The notes beneath the pieces are model-generated. The model was given only the letters and a program-made list of their open reading frames with translations. It was not told the DNA's origin and searched no databases. This document shows, one piece after another, positions 38,345 to 47,582 of a DNA stretch of 64,000 bases (positions are counted from its first letter, which is position 1; the number at the start of each line of letters is the position of its first letter). Position numbers and translations under genes: made by a program. This DNA is from Wenyingzhuangia marina (GTDB taxonomy: Bacteria > Bacteroidota > Bacteroidia > Flavobacteriales > Flavobacteriaceae), in the NCBI RefSeq assembly GCF_900130035.1, contig NZ_FQXQ01000001.1:496001-560000 (forward strand), in the 5' to 3' direction.

Positions 38345-38376
38345 AAAACCTCTTCCTCACCGAAGAGGTTTTTTTG
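38345..38376. terminator. Rho-independent terminator after the lipoprotein gene
   Basis: Hairpin with arms AACCTCTTC and GAAGAGGTT around a short CTCACC-type loop, followed by a T-run. It lies just before the aminopeptidase gene, so a fresh promoter or readthrough must drive that gene. Confidence 0.85.
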
Positions 38377-38400
38377 TGTCTTTTTCATAACTTTATGTCC

Positions 38401-39693
38401 ATGAAATACAACCCAATCAACCCACAATTATTTATAGAAAATAGAAAACGCTTTACCCAACAAATGGAACCAAATTCCATTGCGTTTTTCAATTCCAATG
38501 ACATTTATTTAACTGGAGCAGACAGCACCTTACCTTTTCATCAGCACCGAGATATTTTTTATTTAAGTGGTGTAGATCAAGAAGAAGCTGTTTTGGTTTT
38601 GTTTCCAGATGCCAAAAATCCAAATCATAGAGAAATGTTGTTCACCAAAGAAACCAGTGAATTGATTGCTATTTGGGAAGGAGAAAAATTAAATAAAAAA
38701 ACAGCAACAGAAACCTCTGGAATTCAAACCATTTATTGGTTAACCGAAATGGAATCCATTTTAAAAGAATTAATTTCTGAAGCCAAAAACATTTATGTAA
38801 ATCAAAACCCCCACAAAAGAGCAGTTCGAGAAATGGAAACTCGCGAGGATCGTTTTATAAAAAAGCTAAAAGAAAAATATCCCAATCACAATTATTTAAA
38901 AGCTTCAGATATTCTTTTTCCACTAAGAGGGATCAAGTCTCAAATTGAAATTGATTTGATTCAAAACGCTTGCGACATCACCAAAAAAGGATTTAACAGA
39001 GTCCTAAATTTTGTAAAACCTGATGTATGGGAATATGAAATTGAAGCAGAATTGATGCATGAATTTTTAAGGAATAGATCTAAAGGTTTTGCCTATACCC
39101 CTATTGTAGCCTCTGGATATTCTGCTTGTGTGTTACATTATATAGAAAACAACAAACAGTGTAAATCTGGTGATTTAATTTTAATGGATACTGCAGCTGA
39201 ATATGCTAATTATTCTAGTGATTTAACCAGAACGATTCCTGTAAATGGTAGGTATACCGAAAGACAAAAAGCTGTTTATCAATCTGTTTTACATGTAAAA
39301 AAAGAAGCCACCAAAATGCTTAAAGAAGGTACGCTTTGGAAAGAATACAACAAAGAAGTGGGTAAATTAATGACCTCTGAATTACTTTCTTTAAAACTAT
39401 TAGACAAAGCTGATATTCAGAATGAAACGGAAGAAAAACCCGCTTATAAAAAGTATTTTATGCATGGAACTTCTCACCATTTAGGACTAGACACTCACGA
39501 TTACGGAGATTTTGAAAATGAAATGAAAGCCAACATGGTATTAACCGTAGAACCTGGTATTTATATTCCAAAAGAAAATTTAGGAATTAGATTAGAAGAT
39601 GATTTGGTGATTCAAAAAAATGCAGAACCAATCAATCTAATGAGAGATATTCCTATTGAAATAGAAGAAATTGAAAGTATAATGAATGCTTAG
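38401..39693 (+). CDS. pepP: Aminopeptidase P family protein (Xaa-Pro aminopeptidase)
   Basis: A 430-residue cytosolic metallopeptidase that removes an N-terminal residue preceding proline. The N-terminal AMP_N domain (about 1-130) is followed by the pita-bread catalytic fold. The dinuclear metal ligands are in LMDTAAEYANYSSDLTRT (two Asp), HGTSHHLGLDTHD (His), TVEPGIYI (Glu) and LEDDLV (Glu). Start: ATG 38401 (MKYNP) is preferred; ATG 38395 is possible, and the upstream in-frame TTG lies inside the terminator. Confidence 0.93.
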   Translation: MKYNPINPQLFIENRKRFTQQMEPNSIAFFNSNDIYLTGADSTLPFHQHRDIFYLSGVDQEEAVLVLFPDAKNPNHREMLFTKETSELIAIWEGEKLNKKTATETSGIQTIYWLTEMESILKELISEAKNIYVNQNPHKRAVREMETREDRFIKKLKEKYPNHNYLKASDILFPLRGIKSQIEIDLIQNACDITKKGFNRVLNFVKPDVWEYEIEAELMHEFLRNRSKGFAYTPIVASGYSACVLHYIENNKQCKSGDLILMDTAAEYANYSSDLTRTIPVNGRYTERQKAVYQSVLHVKKEATKMLKEGTLWKEYNKEVGKLMTSELLSLKLLDKADIQNETEEKPAYKKYFMHGTSHHLGLDTHDYGDFENEMKANMVLTVEPGIYIPKENLGIRLEDDLVIQKNAEPINLMRDIPIEIEEIESIMNA

Positions 39694-39705
39694 ATTTATT
39701 TAGGT

Positions 39706-39751
39706 TCTCGACTCCGATGGAACACCAAAATGATCATCGAGGAGGTCGAGA
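39706..39751. repeat. Imperfect TCGA-type palindromic repeat
   Basis: TCTCGACTCCGATG at 39706-39719 faces CATCGAGGAGGTCGAGA at 39735-39751. It is the same family as the pair at 21939-22009 but with mismatches in the arms, suggesting a decayed copy. Confidence 0.6.
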
Positions 39752-39779
39752 TGAAAATTTATCATAATTATACTCAATA

Positions 39780-39820
39780 AAAAAATCCCAGATTCCATAA
39801 TTGGAATCTGGGATTTTAAA
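39780..39820. terminator. Rho-independent terminator between pepP and metE
   Basis: Long hairpin with arms AATCCCAGATTCC and GGAATCTGGGATT around a short AT loop. An A-run on one side and T's on the other make it usable by both convergent genes. Confidence 0.92.
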
Positions 39821-39821
39821 C

Positions 39822-42137
39822 TTAACAACTAATTGCTACTTTTTCTCTTATCTGTTGTGTGGCATTCACCATCACTTCCAAAGCCTTTTTTGTTTCTGGC
39901 CATTTTCTTGTTTTTAAACCACAATCTGGATTGATCCAAATATTTTCTTTTGGAATATATTTTTCTGCTTTTTCAATCAAATCAATTACTTCTTGTGTAG
40001 ATGGAACTCTAGGGGAATGAATATCATAAACTCCAGGTCCAATTTCATTTGGATAATTAAACTCCGCAAAAACATCTAACAATTCCATTTGAGAACGAGA
40101 ACATTCAATGGTAATCACATCGGCATCCATATCTGCAATAGATTTGATAATATCATTAAATTCTGAATAGCACATGTGAGTATGAATTTGTGTTTCATCT
40201 TTCACACCACTTGCAGACAATTTAAACGCATTTACCGCCCAAGTTAAGTAATCATTCCATTGCTCTTTTTTTAATGGCAATCCTTCTCTAATAGCAGGTT
40301 CATCTATCTGAATAATTTTGATTCCCGCTGCTTCTAAATCTACCACCTCATCTCTAATGGCCAAAGCAATTTGATTACAAGTGGTTTTTCTTGGCTGATC
40401 ATCTCTTACAAATGACCATTGTAAAATAGTTACAGGCCCTGTTAACATTCCTTTTACATATTTATTTGTTAAGGATTGCGCATATTTTATCCACTCTAAA
40501 GTCATCGGGTTTAAACGCTCTACATCCCCAAAAATAATAGGTGGCTTTACACAACGAGTTCCGTAACTCTGCACCCATCCAAATTGAGTAAAAGCAAAAC
40601 CTTCTAACTGCTCACCAAAATATTCAACCATATCATTTCTTTCAAACTCTCCATGCACTAAAACATCCAGTCCCACGTTTTCTTGAAACTCGATAGATTC
40701 TTTGGTTTCTTGAGCTAGCAAAGCATTGTATTCCTCGTTGCTAATTAATCCTTTTTTATGCTTGGCTCTCCAACTTCTTACTTCTGGAGTTTGGGGAAAA
40801 GAACCTATGGTAGTGGTAGGATACAATGGTAATTGTAATACTGCTGTTTGAATGATTTTTCTTGTTCTAAAAGAACTTTTACGATGTAAATGCTTCTCTT
40901 TAATAAAACATTCACGATTTTTCACCTTGAATTTGTGAATTCTACCAGACTCTCTTCTTTCTTGAATGTCTTTTTTATTGTTTTCAAAAGACAATAAATC
41001 AGCATGAGTAGGATGGGTACTTAATTTTTGTAACAACACTACTTCTTCTAATTTTTGAGCAGCAAAACTTAACCATGATTTTAATTCCTCATCTAATTTT
41101 TCTTCGCTTTCTAAATCAACTGGAACGTGCAATAAAGAACTTGAAGTAGCTACCCAAACTCTATCGGCTCCTAAAACTTCTTTGGCTTTGTTGATTTTTG
41201 TAATAGATTTGGTAATATCATTCTTCCAAATATTACGTCCATCTACCAATCCTAAAGACAATATTTTTGATTGATTTTTAAAATCAGATTGTAATATTTT
41301 ATCCAATTGAGTTTCATTTCCTCTGGTTAAATCAACATGTAATACAGCTCCTGGTAATTGATTAATCAATACTAAATTATCTAAAACATCATCAAAATAA
41401 GTAGCAGTAATGAACTTTACCTTGGGAAATTCCTTACTTAAAAACTGATGTGTTTTCTGAATGGTAAATTGTTCCTTATCAGTTAAATTTAATGCTAAAA
41501 AAGGTTCATCAATTTGGATATAAGTAGCTCCTAATTGCTCTAATTCAGTAATAACTTCTTTATAAACAACTAACAAGTCATTCAACAAATCCAGCTTATC
41601 AAACCCTGCTTCTTTTTCTTTACCCAACAATAAATACGATGCCGGACTAATTAATACTGGCTTTGCATTAATTCCTAGCGCAACGGCTTCTTTATATTCA
41701 TTAATTATTTTTTTTGATAAAAACTGAAAAGTCTGATTTTTTACAAACTCTGGAACAATATAATGATAATTGGTATCGAACCACTTGGTCATCTCCATAG
41801 CCGTTATATCGTAATTTTCTGTTTGTAATCCTCTTGCCATGGCAAAATAGACCTCTAACTCAGAAAAATTTTTGTTATTCAATAATTCTTGATAACGTTC
41901 TGGCACCGCACCAACTAACAAGGTGGTATCTAGTACCTGATCGTAAAAAGAAAAATCGTTAACAGGAATTAAATCTATGCCTGCTTCTTGTTGTTTTTTC
42001 CAGTTTTCTTTTCTAATTTCATACGCAACAAACTCTAAAGTCTCTTGATTACTGTTTTTAGCCCAATAACTTTCTGTTGCTTTTTTTAATTCTCTTTTTG
42101 CTCCTACTCTAGGATATCCTAAAACATGATTTTTCAT
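39822..42137 (-). CDS. metE: Cobalamin-independent methionine synthase
   Basis: A 771-residue two-barrel enzyme that transfers a methyl group from methyl-tetrahydropteroyltriglutamate to homocysteine. Both halves are present: the N-terminal GYPRVGAKRELKKA and the C-terminal zinc site, with HMCYSEF (His and Cys, about 652-654) and the distal Cys in NPDCGLKTR (about 740). Length is normal. It is transcribed away from the accessory island. The decayed lrp promoter segment lies directly upstream, so the ancestral regulator probably faced it head to head. Confidence 0.96.
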   Translation of the reverse strand: MKNHVLGYPRVGAKRELKKATESYWAKNSNQETLEFVAYEIRKENWKKQQEAGIDLIPVNDFSFYDQVLDTTLLVGAVPERYQELLNNKNFSELEVYFAMARGLQTENYDITAMEMTKWFDTNYHYIVPEFVKNQTFQFLSKKIINEYKEAVALGINAKPVLISPASYLLLGKEKEAGFDKLDLLNDLLVVYKEVITELEQLGATYIQIDEPFLALNLTDKEQFTIQKTHQFLSKEFPKVKFITATYFDDVLDNLVLINQLPGAVLHVDLTRGNETQLDKILQSDFKNQSKILSLGLVDGRNIWKNDITKSITKINKAKEVLGADRVWVATSSSLLHVPVDLESEEKLDEELKSWLSFAAQKLEEVVLLQKLSTHPTHADLLSFENNKKDIQERRESGRIHKFKVKNRECFIKEKHLHRKSSFRTRKIIQTAVLQLPLYPTTTIGSFPQTPEVRSWRAKHKKGLISNEEYNALLAQETKESIEFQENVGLDVLVHGEFERNDMVEYFGEQLEGFAFTQFGWVQSYGTRCVKPPIIFGDVERLNPMTLEWIKYAQSLTNKYVKGMLTGPVTILQWSFVRDDQPRKTTCNQIALAIRDEVVDLEAAGIKIIQIDEPAIREGLPLKKEQWNDYLTWAVNAFKLSASGVKDETQIHTHMCYSEFNDIIKSIADMDADVITIECSRSQMELLDVFAEFNYPNEIGPGVYDIHSPRVPSTQEVIDLIEKAEKYIPKENIWINPDCGLKTRKWPETKKALEVMVNATQQIREKVAISC

Positions 42138-42162
42138 AGTATTTTAGATTAAAATTCTACCA

Positions 42163-42170
42163 CAAAACTA
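42163..42170 (-). promoter_or_regulatory. Candidate metE promoter box
   Basis: TAGTTTTG on the minus strand matches TAnnTTTG and lies 26 bp before the metE ATG. It is just metE-proximal to the lrp-type repeat that starts near 42190, so a regulator binding in that repeat could act on it. Confidence 0.4.
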
Positions 42171-42189
42171 CAACACAACAAAATACATC

Positions 42190-42462
42190 TAAAAAAACAG
42201 TCTAAATACAGATAAAAAACCTTTTAAAAATAATTAAACAGAAAAATACACTATCTTAGTTTTTGAAAAAGCTAAAAAAAGAAAAAAATACTATTTATAC
42301 ACCAGACAAAACATACTTGACATTATTAAAACAGTTACAAAAAATGCTAGAATTACTATAAAAGAACTGGCTAACATTACCAACTTACCTAATACATCCA
42401 TTCATGAAAGAATTAAAAAACTTGAAAAAAACGGTTATATTACCAAACACTTTGCTATATTA
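42190..42462. repeat. Direct repeat, left copy (lrp promoter and 5' end)
   Basis: This stretch matches 51655-51929 in the same orientation. By manual alignment of the 42241-42462 part there are about 20 differences in about 220 bases, roughly 90 percent identity, including a one-base loss in an A-tract. Homology covers the promoter region and the first 50-odd codons of the Lrp/AsnC gene, then stops abruptly where transposase sequence begins. Confidence 0.9.
42293..42462 (+). pseudogene. Decayed 5' fragment of an Lrp/AsnC regulator
   Basis: The counterpart of the first 57 codons of the intact gene at 51759. The start codon is ATT instead of ATG, the A-tract near codon 20 has six rather than seven As (frameshift), and the sequence is cut off within the first wing of the DNA-binding domain. 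Remaining readable parts match NARITIKELANIT and ERIKKLEKNGYITKH of the intact protein. Differences include both silent and amino-acid-changing sites, so decay is not very recent. It cannot make a functional regulator. Confidence 0.85.
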
Positions 42463-42463
42463 A

Positions 42464-42631
42464 CATGTTAACAGCATTCTGGAAGACGAGTTTTATCTAC
42501 ACCAAACCTTTGATAGCTTGCAAAAAACAAAAAAAGCAAGTAAAAATACAATCAAATCATATAACTCTAAAAAATTACATTTATGTTTAAAATATAAAAC
42601 ACCTAATCACGTACACCAAAACGTAGCTTAA
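42464..42631 (+). pseudogene. 3' remnant of an IS3-family transposase (orfB)
   Basis: An uninterrupted 55-codon frame with no start reads the C-terminal end of an IS3-type DDE integrase: VNSILEDEFYLHQTF, then KNTIKSYNSKKLHLCLKYKT, and PNHVHQN before the stop. Known IS3 transposases have the equivalent ERVNGILKxEFYLD...YNxxRLHxSLxYKTPNxVH pattern. Everything upstream, including the D and D of the catalytic triad, is missing, and the fragment begins one base after the lrp fragment ends. It is a scar of IS activity at the island border. Confidence 0.72.
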
Positions 42632-42921
42632 CTTTAATCAATCATATGTAGATCTATTTTAGTACTAAAAAAAGAGATCCATCAAATCAACACATTGATA
42701 CGATAAAAGAAAATTAAATTGATTATCAAAAACGAATTAACTGGATAGGTGCTTCGTTAAAAGTACAGTACGAGGAAATTTATTTTGTTTATTCTCCCCC
42801 ACGCTATGAAGAGAGAAATCCAACTCTACAAACCAAATATTTAAATAAACTATTCTTTTTGAAGTCAGTACATCCAAACAATATATTTCAAATATCTTTG
42901 GATCAAAATAAAGTTTAATTA
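42632..42921. other. Spacer between IS remnant and HTCS gene
   Basis: At 42647-42670 there is a stretch (TGTAGATCTATTTTAGTAC) resembling the terminal inverted repeat of IS3 elements, which often read TGTCAACCTATTT, a likely right end. At 42718-42918 a 66-codon frame without a start (INWIGASLKVQYEEIYFVYS, then PPRYEERNP) runs to a TAA three bases before the HTCS start; I do not recognise it and it may be a gene remnant or chance. No clear TAnnTTTG promoter for the HTCS was found. Confidence 0.4.
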
Positions 42922-45900
42922 ATGTTATATAAGTTTCATACAAAACGACAATTGCTTCATAATAAATACGACTCACAGCAATTACATAACTTATTAAAAA
43001 AAATATCACTCCTATTTGCGAGTTTTCTGTTTTGTGTGTCTTCTGCGTATACTCAAAACTTTGATGTCCGTTTTAATCACATAACCAGTGATAATGGTCT
43101 TTCACAAAATACAATCGAAGATATTCTTAAAGACAGTAGAGGTTTTGTTTGGTTCGCTACACGAAATGGACTAAATAGATATGATGGATATTCCTTTAAA
43201 GTTTATAAAGCAGGAAACTCCGAACATGATTTATCGAGTAATTTTATTCATTCTATTTGTGAAGATTTAGAAGGAAATTTATGGATTGGAACAGAAAATG
43301 GGTTGAATATATTTGACACCAAAACCAATACCTTCTCCGTTCTGTTTCAGAATCCTGAAGATACCAATAGCATTTCCGACAATAACATTTCCGATATTGT
43401 GTGTGATAAAAACGGCATTATTTGGGCAGGCACATACACTCAGGGTTTGATTCGTATTCAAAAAACTACGAACGCAAAATATATTTTCAAACGATATCAA
43501 TACACACCAAACGAACCAACAGGTATATTAAGCAATACAATTCATACATTGTTTATCGACAAAGAAAACAACCTTTGGATAGGAACAGACAATGGTATTA
43601 ATAAATTAGATAACAGCACCAATTCTTTTGAACCATACCGAAACATTTCAGATGAAATAAATCCTTTAAGCCATAATTCTGTTTCAGTCATTTTTGAAGA
43701 TTCATTTGGATATATCTGGATTGGAACCTGGAATGGATTAAACCAGATGAATAAGGCAACTGGTGAAATTAAATATTTCTTGTTTGATACTAAAAACCAG
43801 TCAAATAGTTCAAATTCCGCAATAAATACGATTGACGAAGATATAGAAGGCAATCTGCTAATAGGTTCTATAAATGGTTTATACAAGTTTGTCAGGAAAG
43901 AAAGCAGATTCTATCAATTTTCTGTGAAAAGCAATAGTGACTATGCATTGAGCAATGAATTGATTTCATGTATTGAAACCGATAGTTTAGGTAATGTTTG
44001 GATCGGAACTCACATGGGAGGCGTTAATCACTATAATGTACATCAAAAAAAATTTAAGCACATTGTTATTGAACCATTGCCCGAAGAAACAAACAACAAT
44101 AATATAATCAACTCAATATACACAGATCCAAAAACATTATGGATTGGCACAGCAGGAAGCGGCCTTTATTGTTTAGATAAGCTAACAGGTAAATACAATC
44201 ATTTCAAAAACATACCTGGCGATTTGCAAAGCATAAACGGAAATTATGTTTCTGCAATTAAAAAAGATAACATTGGTAATTTATGGATTGGTACCTGGGA
44301 AAGCGGTTTAAATAGAGTCCATTTAAATTCAAAACCCATTCGTTTTGAAAGAATCTCAGAGAAAAACGGCTGGAACAGCATGCTAAACAAATCCATTACC
44401 AGTATCCATATTGATAGTAGTTTTGTGCTGATTGGAGGCGAATATGGATTAGACAAACTGATTACAGAGAACAAAAATATAACACCAGTTGCTAATAATC
44501 AGAACTGGACAAACAACATTAGTCAGGTACGCTGTATTCTTAAGGACAAGCAAGGCTTTTTCTGGATCGGAACAAGACTAGGACTGTATTGCTTTCATGA
44601 GTCAAAACTGAAAACCAGTTTGTCTGATGTTGATATAACCTATTATCGCTCAAATGCAGATCAGCCTAATTCATTGCCATGCAATTTTATTGAAACACTT
44701 TGCGAAGATCACATCGGGAACATCTGGGCAGGAACTTTTGGTCACGGAATCTGCCAGATCCAACGAAAAAATAATGACGAAGTTATATTTAGAAGCTTCA
44801 ACGAAAAGGATGAACTATCGAACAATGTAATTTACAGCATACAAACAGATAAAAATGGTGACTTGTGGATAGGTACCGATTACGGATTGTCAAGGTTCGA
44901 TATTACAACGAAGAAATTCAGCAACTATTATGCATCCGATGGTTTACAAAGTAACCAGTTTTTTTGGGGGGCAAGTACCAAAGGAGAAGATGGGACACTC
45001 TATTTTGGCGGAACAAATGGGGTTAACTATTTTGTGCCAATTGAAATAAAAGACATCGATCCTATGACGAATGTAACCTTCACCGACTTTAAACTATTCA
45101 ATAAATCTGTTAATGTTGGCGAGGAGGAACACAAAAAAAACATCCTTAGTAAGGATATTTCTATGGCTTCTGAAGTCCGTTTAACTTACAAAGAAGACAT
45201 ATTCTCAATTGAATTTTCTGCGCTTACTTATTTTCAACCACAAAAAATCAACTATGCATACAAACTGGAAGGAGTTGATGATGAATGGATACATACTTCT
45301 TCGACCCAACGATTTGCAAATTACAGAAACCTTGATGGAGGAAAATATACCTTTCTTGTAAAAGCATCTAACAGTAATGGAGAATGGAGCCAGCATCCTA
45401 CAAAACTTGATATTATTATTACACCTCCGTTTTGGGACACCCTGTTGTTTAAAATATTTGGTATTTCGTTACTGGCATTTTTTATTGCATTCTATTTCAG
45501 GTATCGAACAAGAATATTGATCATTCAAAAACAAAGTCTCGAGGAAATAGTAAAAAACAGAACCAATGAAATTGCACTACAAAAAGAACAACTTACCATT
45601 CAGAACAAAGAGATTACAGCACAACATAATGAATTAATGGATCTGAATAAAAAAGTTCAACATGTCAATCAATTAAAGCTTCGTTTTTTTACCAATATTT
45701 CACACGAATTCCGAACCCCGTTAACACTTATTGCCGGTCCGGTTAAAAAATTACTCACAACCAACCCTGAACCTGATGAAACAAAGAAATCGCTTCAAAT
45801 CATTGATCGTAATGTACAACGATTAATTCATCTTATAAACCAATTACTAGACTTCAGAAAAGTGGAGACCAACAAGTTAGAGCTAAAAGTTTCGAGAGGA

Positions 45901-47274
45901 GACCTATTATCATTTATAAACGAGATATGCACTTCATTTGAACAGCTGGCACAAGAAAAACAAATCAATTTTACTTTTACGCACGAACAAATTAATGATG
46001 ATCAATGGTTTGATTATGAAAAACTAGAAAATATTCTTTTCAACCTGCTTTCAAACGCTTTTAAGCATACTCCTGCAAATGGGGAAATTAGTATCTCTCT
46101 AAAGGTAAATTCGAAAATAGCAGATTTAAACCTGCAGGCCTCAACCGTAATCATAAAAGTTGTCGATACAGGTATCGGGATACCTGCCGAACATCTTGGC
46201 AATATCTTTAAACGTTTCTATCAAATAGACACGCCTGAGAATATAAAGAATAGGGGATCTGGTATTGGCTTATCGCTTACCAAGGACTTGGTAATTGCAC
46301 ATCATGGAACTATTCACGTTAAAAGTGAAGTAGGCAAAGGATCTACTTTTACTGTAATTATTCCTTTTCAAAAAGAATCATTCAGCTCCAATGAAATTTC
46401 GGATGAGACAATGATTTGGGATAACAGCGGTTTAAAACATAAAATGGATTCTAGTGAATTATCTGTTGAAACTAACACCAAAAAAAACACCTCCACAAAA
46501 AATACTTTAAAAAGTACCGATAAACCTACGATTCTAATCGTTGAAGATAATTTTGACCTAAGAGAATTTGTAATCAACAGTCTTGTATACAACTATAATA
46601 TTCTGGAAGCAGAAAATGGAAAAACAGCATATGAAATTGCAAAAGTCCATAATCCTGAACTTATCATTAGCGACATAATGATGCCAGTTATGGATGGTTT
46701 AGAATTATGTACCCGTATTAAAAACAACCTGCTTACAAGCCATATTCCTGTTATACTTTTAACGGCACGTTCTTTAGTCGAAAATTGGATAGAAGGCCTA
46801 GAATCTGGTGCCGACGATTATGTTCCAAAACCATTCGACCTTGATTTACTTAAGGCTAAAATAAAGAACCTGCTTGAGTCCCGTGAAAAATTAAGGAAAC
46901 ATTTTAGTGGTGATGTTAGTATATCTTCTTCTGAAATTACTACAACGAAAGCCGATAGCGATTTTATTAATAAAGCCTTTGAAATTGTAGAAGAGAACTA
47001 TACAAATCCTGAGTTTGGTGTCAAAGAATTGGTTGATAAAATGAATGTAAGCCATAGTCTGCTTCACAAAAAATTAAAGGTAATTGTGAACAAGTCGGCG
47101 GGTGATTTTATTACTATAATTCGTTTAAAAAGAGCCGCCGAGCTGCTGAACAATTCAGCTAAAAATATTAGTGAAGTTGCATACGAAGTAGGTTTCAATG
47201 ACCCAAAATACTTTAGTCAAAAATTCAAGAGATATTTTGGAATACTCCCTTCTAACTATATAAAAAACAAATAA
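42922..47274 (+). CDS. Hybrid two-component system sensor-regulator (HTCS)
   Basis: A 1450-residue one-protein signalling system. After a signal sequence (about residues 24-45), Reg_prop repeats form two seven-bladed propellers (about 50-740; repeated GNLWIGTxxGL), then a Y_Y_Y domain (768-834) and one transmembrane helix (about 841-861). Cytoplasmic modules follow: HisKA with His928 in SHEFRTPLTL, HATPase (FNLLSNAFKHTP about 1040; DTGIGIP; GSGIGLSLTK), a receiver with Asp1251 in SDIMMPVMDG, and an AraC-type DNA-binding domain (1351-1450). HTCSs sense glycan fragments in the periplasm and activate nearby genes; the adjacent GH29 is the obvious target. All catalytic residues appear intact. Confidence 0.95.
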   Translation: MLYKFHTKRQLLHNKYDSQQLHNLLKKISLLFASFLFCVSSAYTQNFDVRFNHITSDNGLSQNTIEDILKDSRGFVWFATRNGLNRYDGYSFKVYKAGNSEHDLSSNFIHSICEDLEGNLWIGTENGLNIFDTKTNTFSVLFQNPEDTNSISDNNISDIVCDKNGIIWAGTYTQGLIRIQKTTNAKYIFKRYQYTPNEPTGILSNTIHTLFIDKENNLWIGTDNGINKLDNSTNSFEPYRNISDEINPLSHNSVSVIFEDSFGYIWIGTWNGLNQMNKATGEIKYFLFDTKNQSNSSNSAINTIDEDIEGNLLIGSINGLYKFVRKESRFYQFSVKSNSDYALSNELISCIETDSLGNVWIGTHMGGVNHYNVHQKKFKHIVIEPLPEETNNNNIINSIYTDPKTLWIGTAGSGLYCLDKLTGKYNHFKNIPGDLQSINGNYVSAIKKDNIGNLWIGTWESGLNRVHLNSKPIRFERISEKNGWNSMLNKSITSIHIDSSFVLIGGEYGLDKLITENKNITPVANNQNWTNNISQVRCILKDKQGFFWIGTRLGLYCFHESKLKTSLSDVDITYYRSNADQPNSLPCNFIETLCEDHIGNIWAGTFGHGICQIQRKNNDEVIFRSFNEKDELSNNVIYSIQTDKNGDLWIGTDYGLSRFDITTKKFSNYYASDGLQSNQFFWGASTKGEDGTLYFGGTNGVNYFVPIEIKDIDPMTNVTFTDFKLFNKSVNVGEEEHKKNILSKDISMASEVRLTYKEDIFSIEFSALTYFQPQKINYAYKLEGVDDEWIHTSSTQRFANYRNLDGGKYTFLVKASNSNGEWSQHPTKLDIIITPPFWDTLLFKIFGISLLAFFIAFYFRYRTRILIIQKQSLEEIVKNRTNEIALQKEQLTIQNKEITAQHNELMDLNKKVQHVNQLKLRFFTNISHEFRTPLTLIAGPVKKLLTTNPEPDETKKSLQIIDRNVQRLIHLINQLLDFRKVETNKLELKVSRGDLLSFINEICTSFEQLAQEKQINFTFTHEQINDDQWFDYEKLENILFNLLSNAFKHTPANGEISISLKVNSKIADLNLQASTVIIKVVDTGIGIPAEHLGNIFKRFYQIDTPENIKNRGSGIGLSLTKDLVIAHHGTIHVKSEVGKGSTFTVIIPFQKESFSSNEISDETMIWDNSGLKHKMDSSELSVETNTKKNTSTKNTLKSTDKPTILIVEDNFDLREFVINSLVYNYNILEAENGKTAYEIAKVHNPELIISDIMMPVMDGLELCTRIKNNLLTSHIPVILLTARSLVENWIEGLESGADDYVPKPFDLDLLKAKIKNLLESREKLRKHFSGDVSISSSEITTTKADSDFINKAFEIVEENYTNPEFGVKELVDKMNVSHSLLHKKLKVIVNKSAGDFITIIRLKRAAELLNNSAKNISEVAYEVGFNDPKYFSQKFKRYFGILPSNYIKNK

Positions 47275-47582
47275 CAGAAAAGTTTCAGCAATAATTTTTT
47301 TTTAATTGAGGTATAGTGCTCAATTGATAAACTTTCTTACACCTATTTGCGATACATATCTGATGATTGATTACAAATCAGACTCATTTTGTCATGATTA
47401 AAAGTTGTTTGAGTAGTTCATCTTCAATCTAAAGATAACAGCGTTAATGCATGTTTGATGGTCAATCATATGCCATTAATATTCCAAATTCTTCATCCTT
47501 TATTCCAGATTCATTAACCTCCAACTTATTCTTTATTAATAATATTACACCCTATTATTTAAAGAATCAAAAAAAATATACA
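47275..47582. promoter_or_regulatory. Spacer HTCS / GH29, presumed HTCS target region
   Basis: A 308-bp AT-rich spacer. I found no exact TAnnTTTG box, terminator or RNA gene. A frame continuous with the GH29 runs back to 47451 but encodes no plausible signal peptide, so it is treated as leader. If the HTCS controls the fucosidase, its operator should be here. Confidence 0.35.

Noticed and set aside
42737-43009. Reverse 90-residue ORF overlapping the HTCS start
   Set aside because: It runs antisense to the HTCS signal sequence, has no recognisable domain, and fits a chance frame.
43542-43886. Reverse 114-residue ORF inside the HTCS gene
   Set aside because: It is antisense to the well-supported Reg_prop region, so it is a shadow frame.
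47451-47582. N-terminal extension of the GH29 protein
   Set aside because: The extra 44 residues have no signal peptide, while the internal ATG at 47583 begins a clean one. The extension is leader sequence read in frame.
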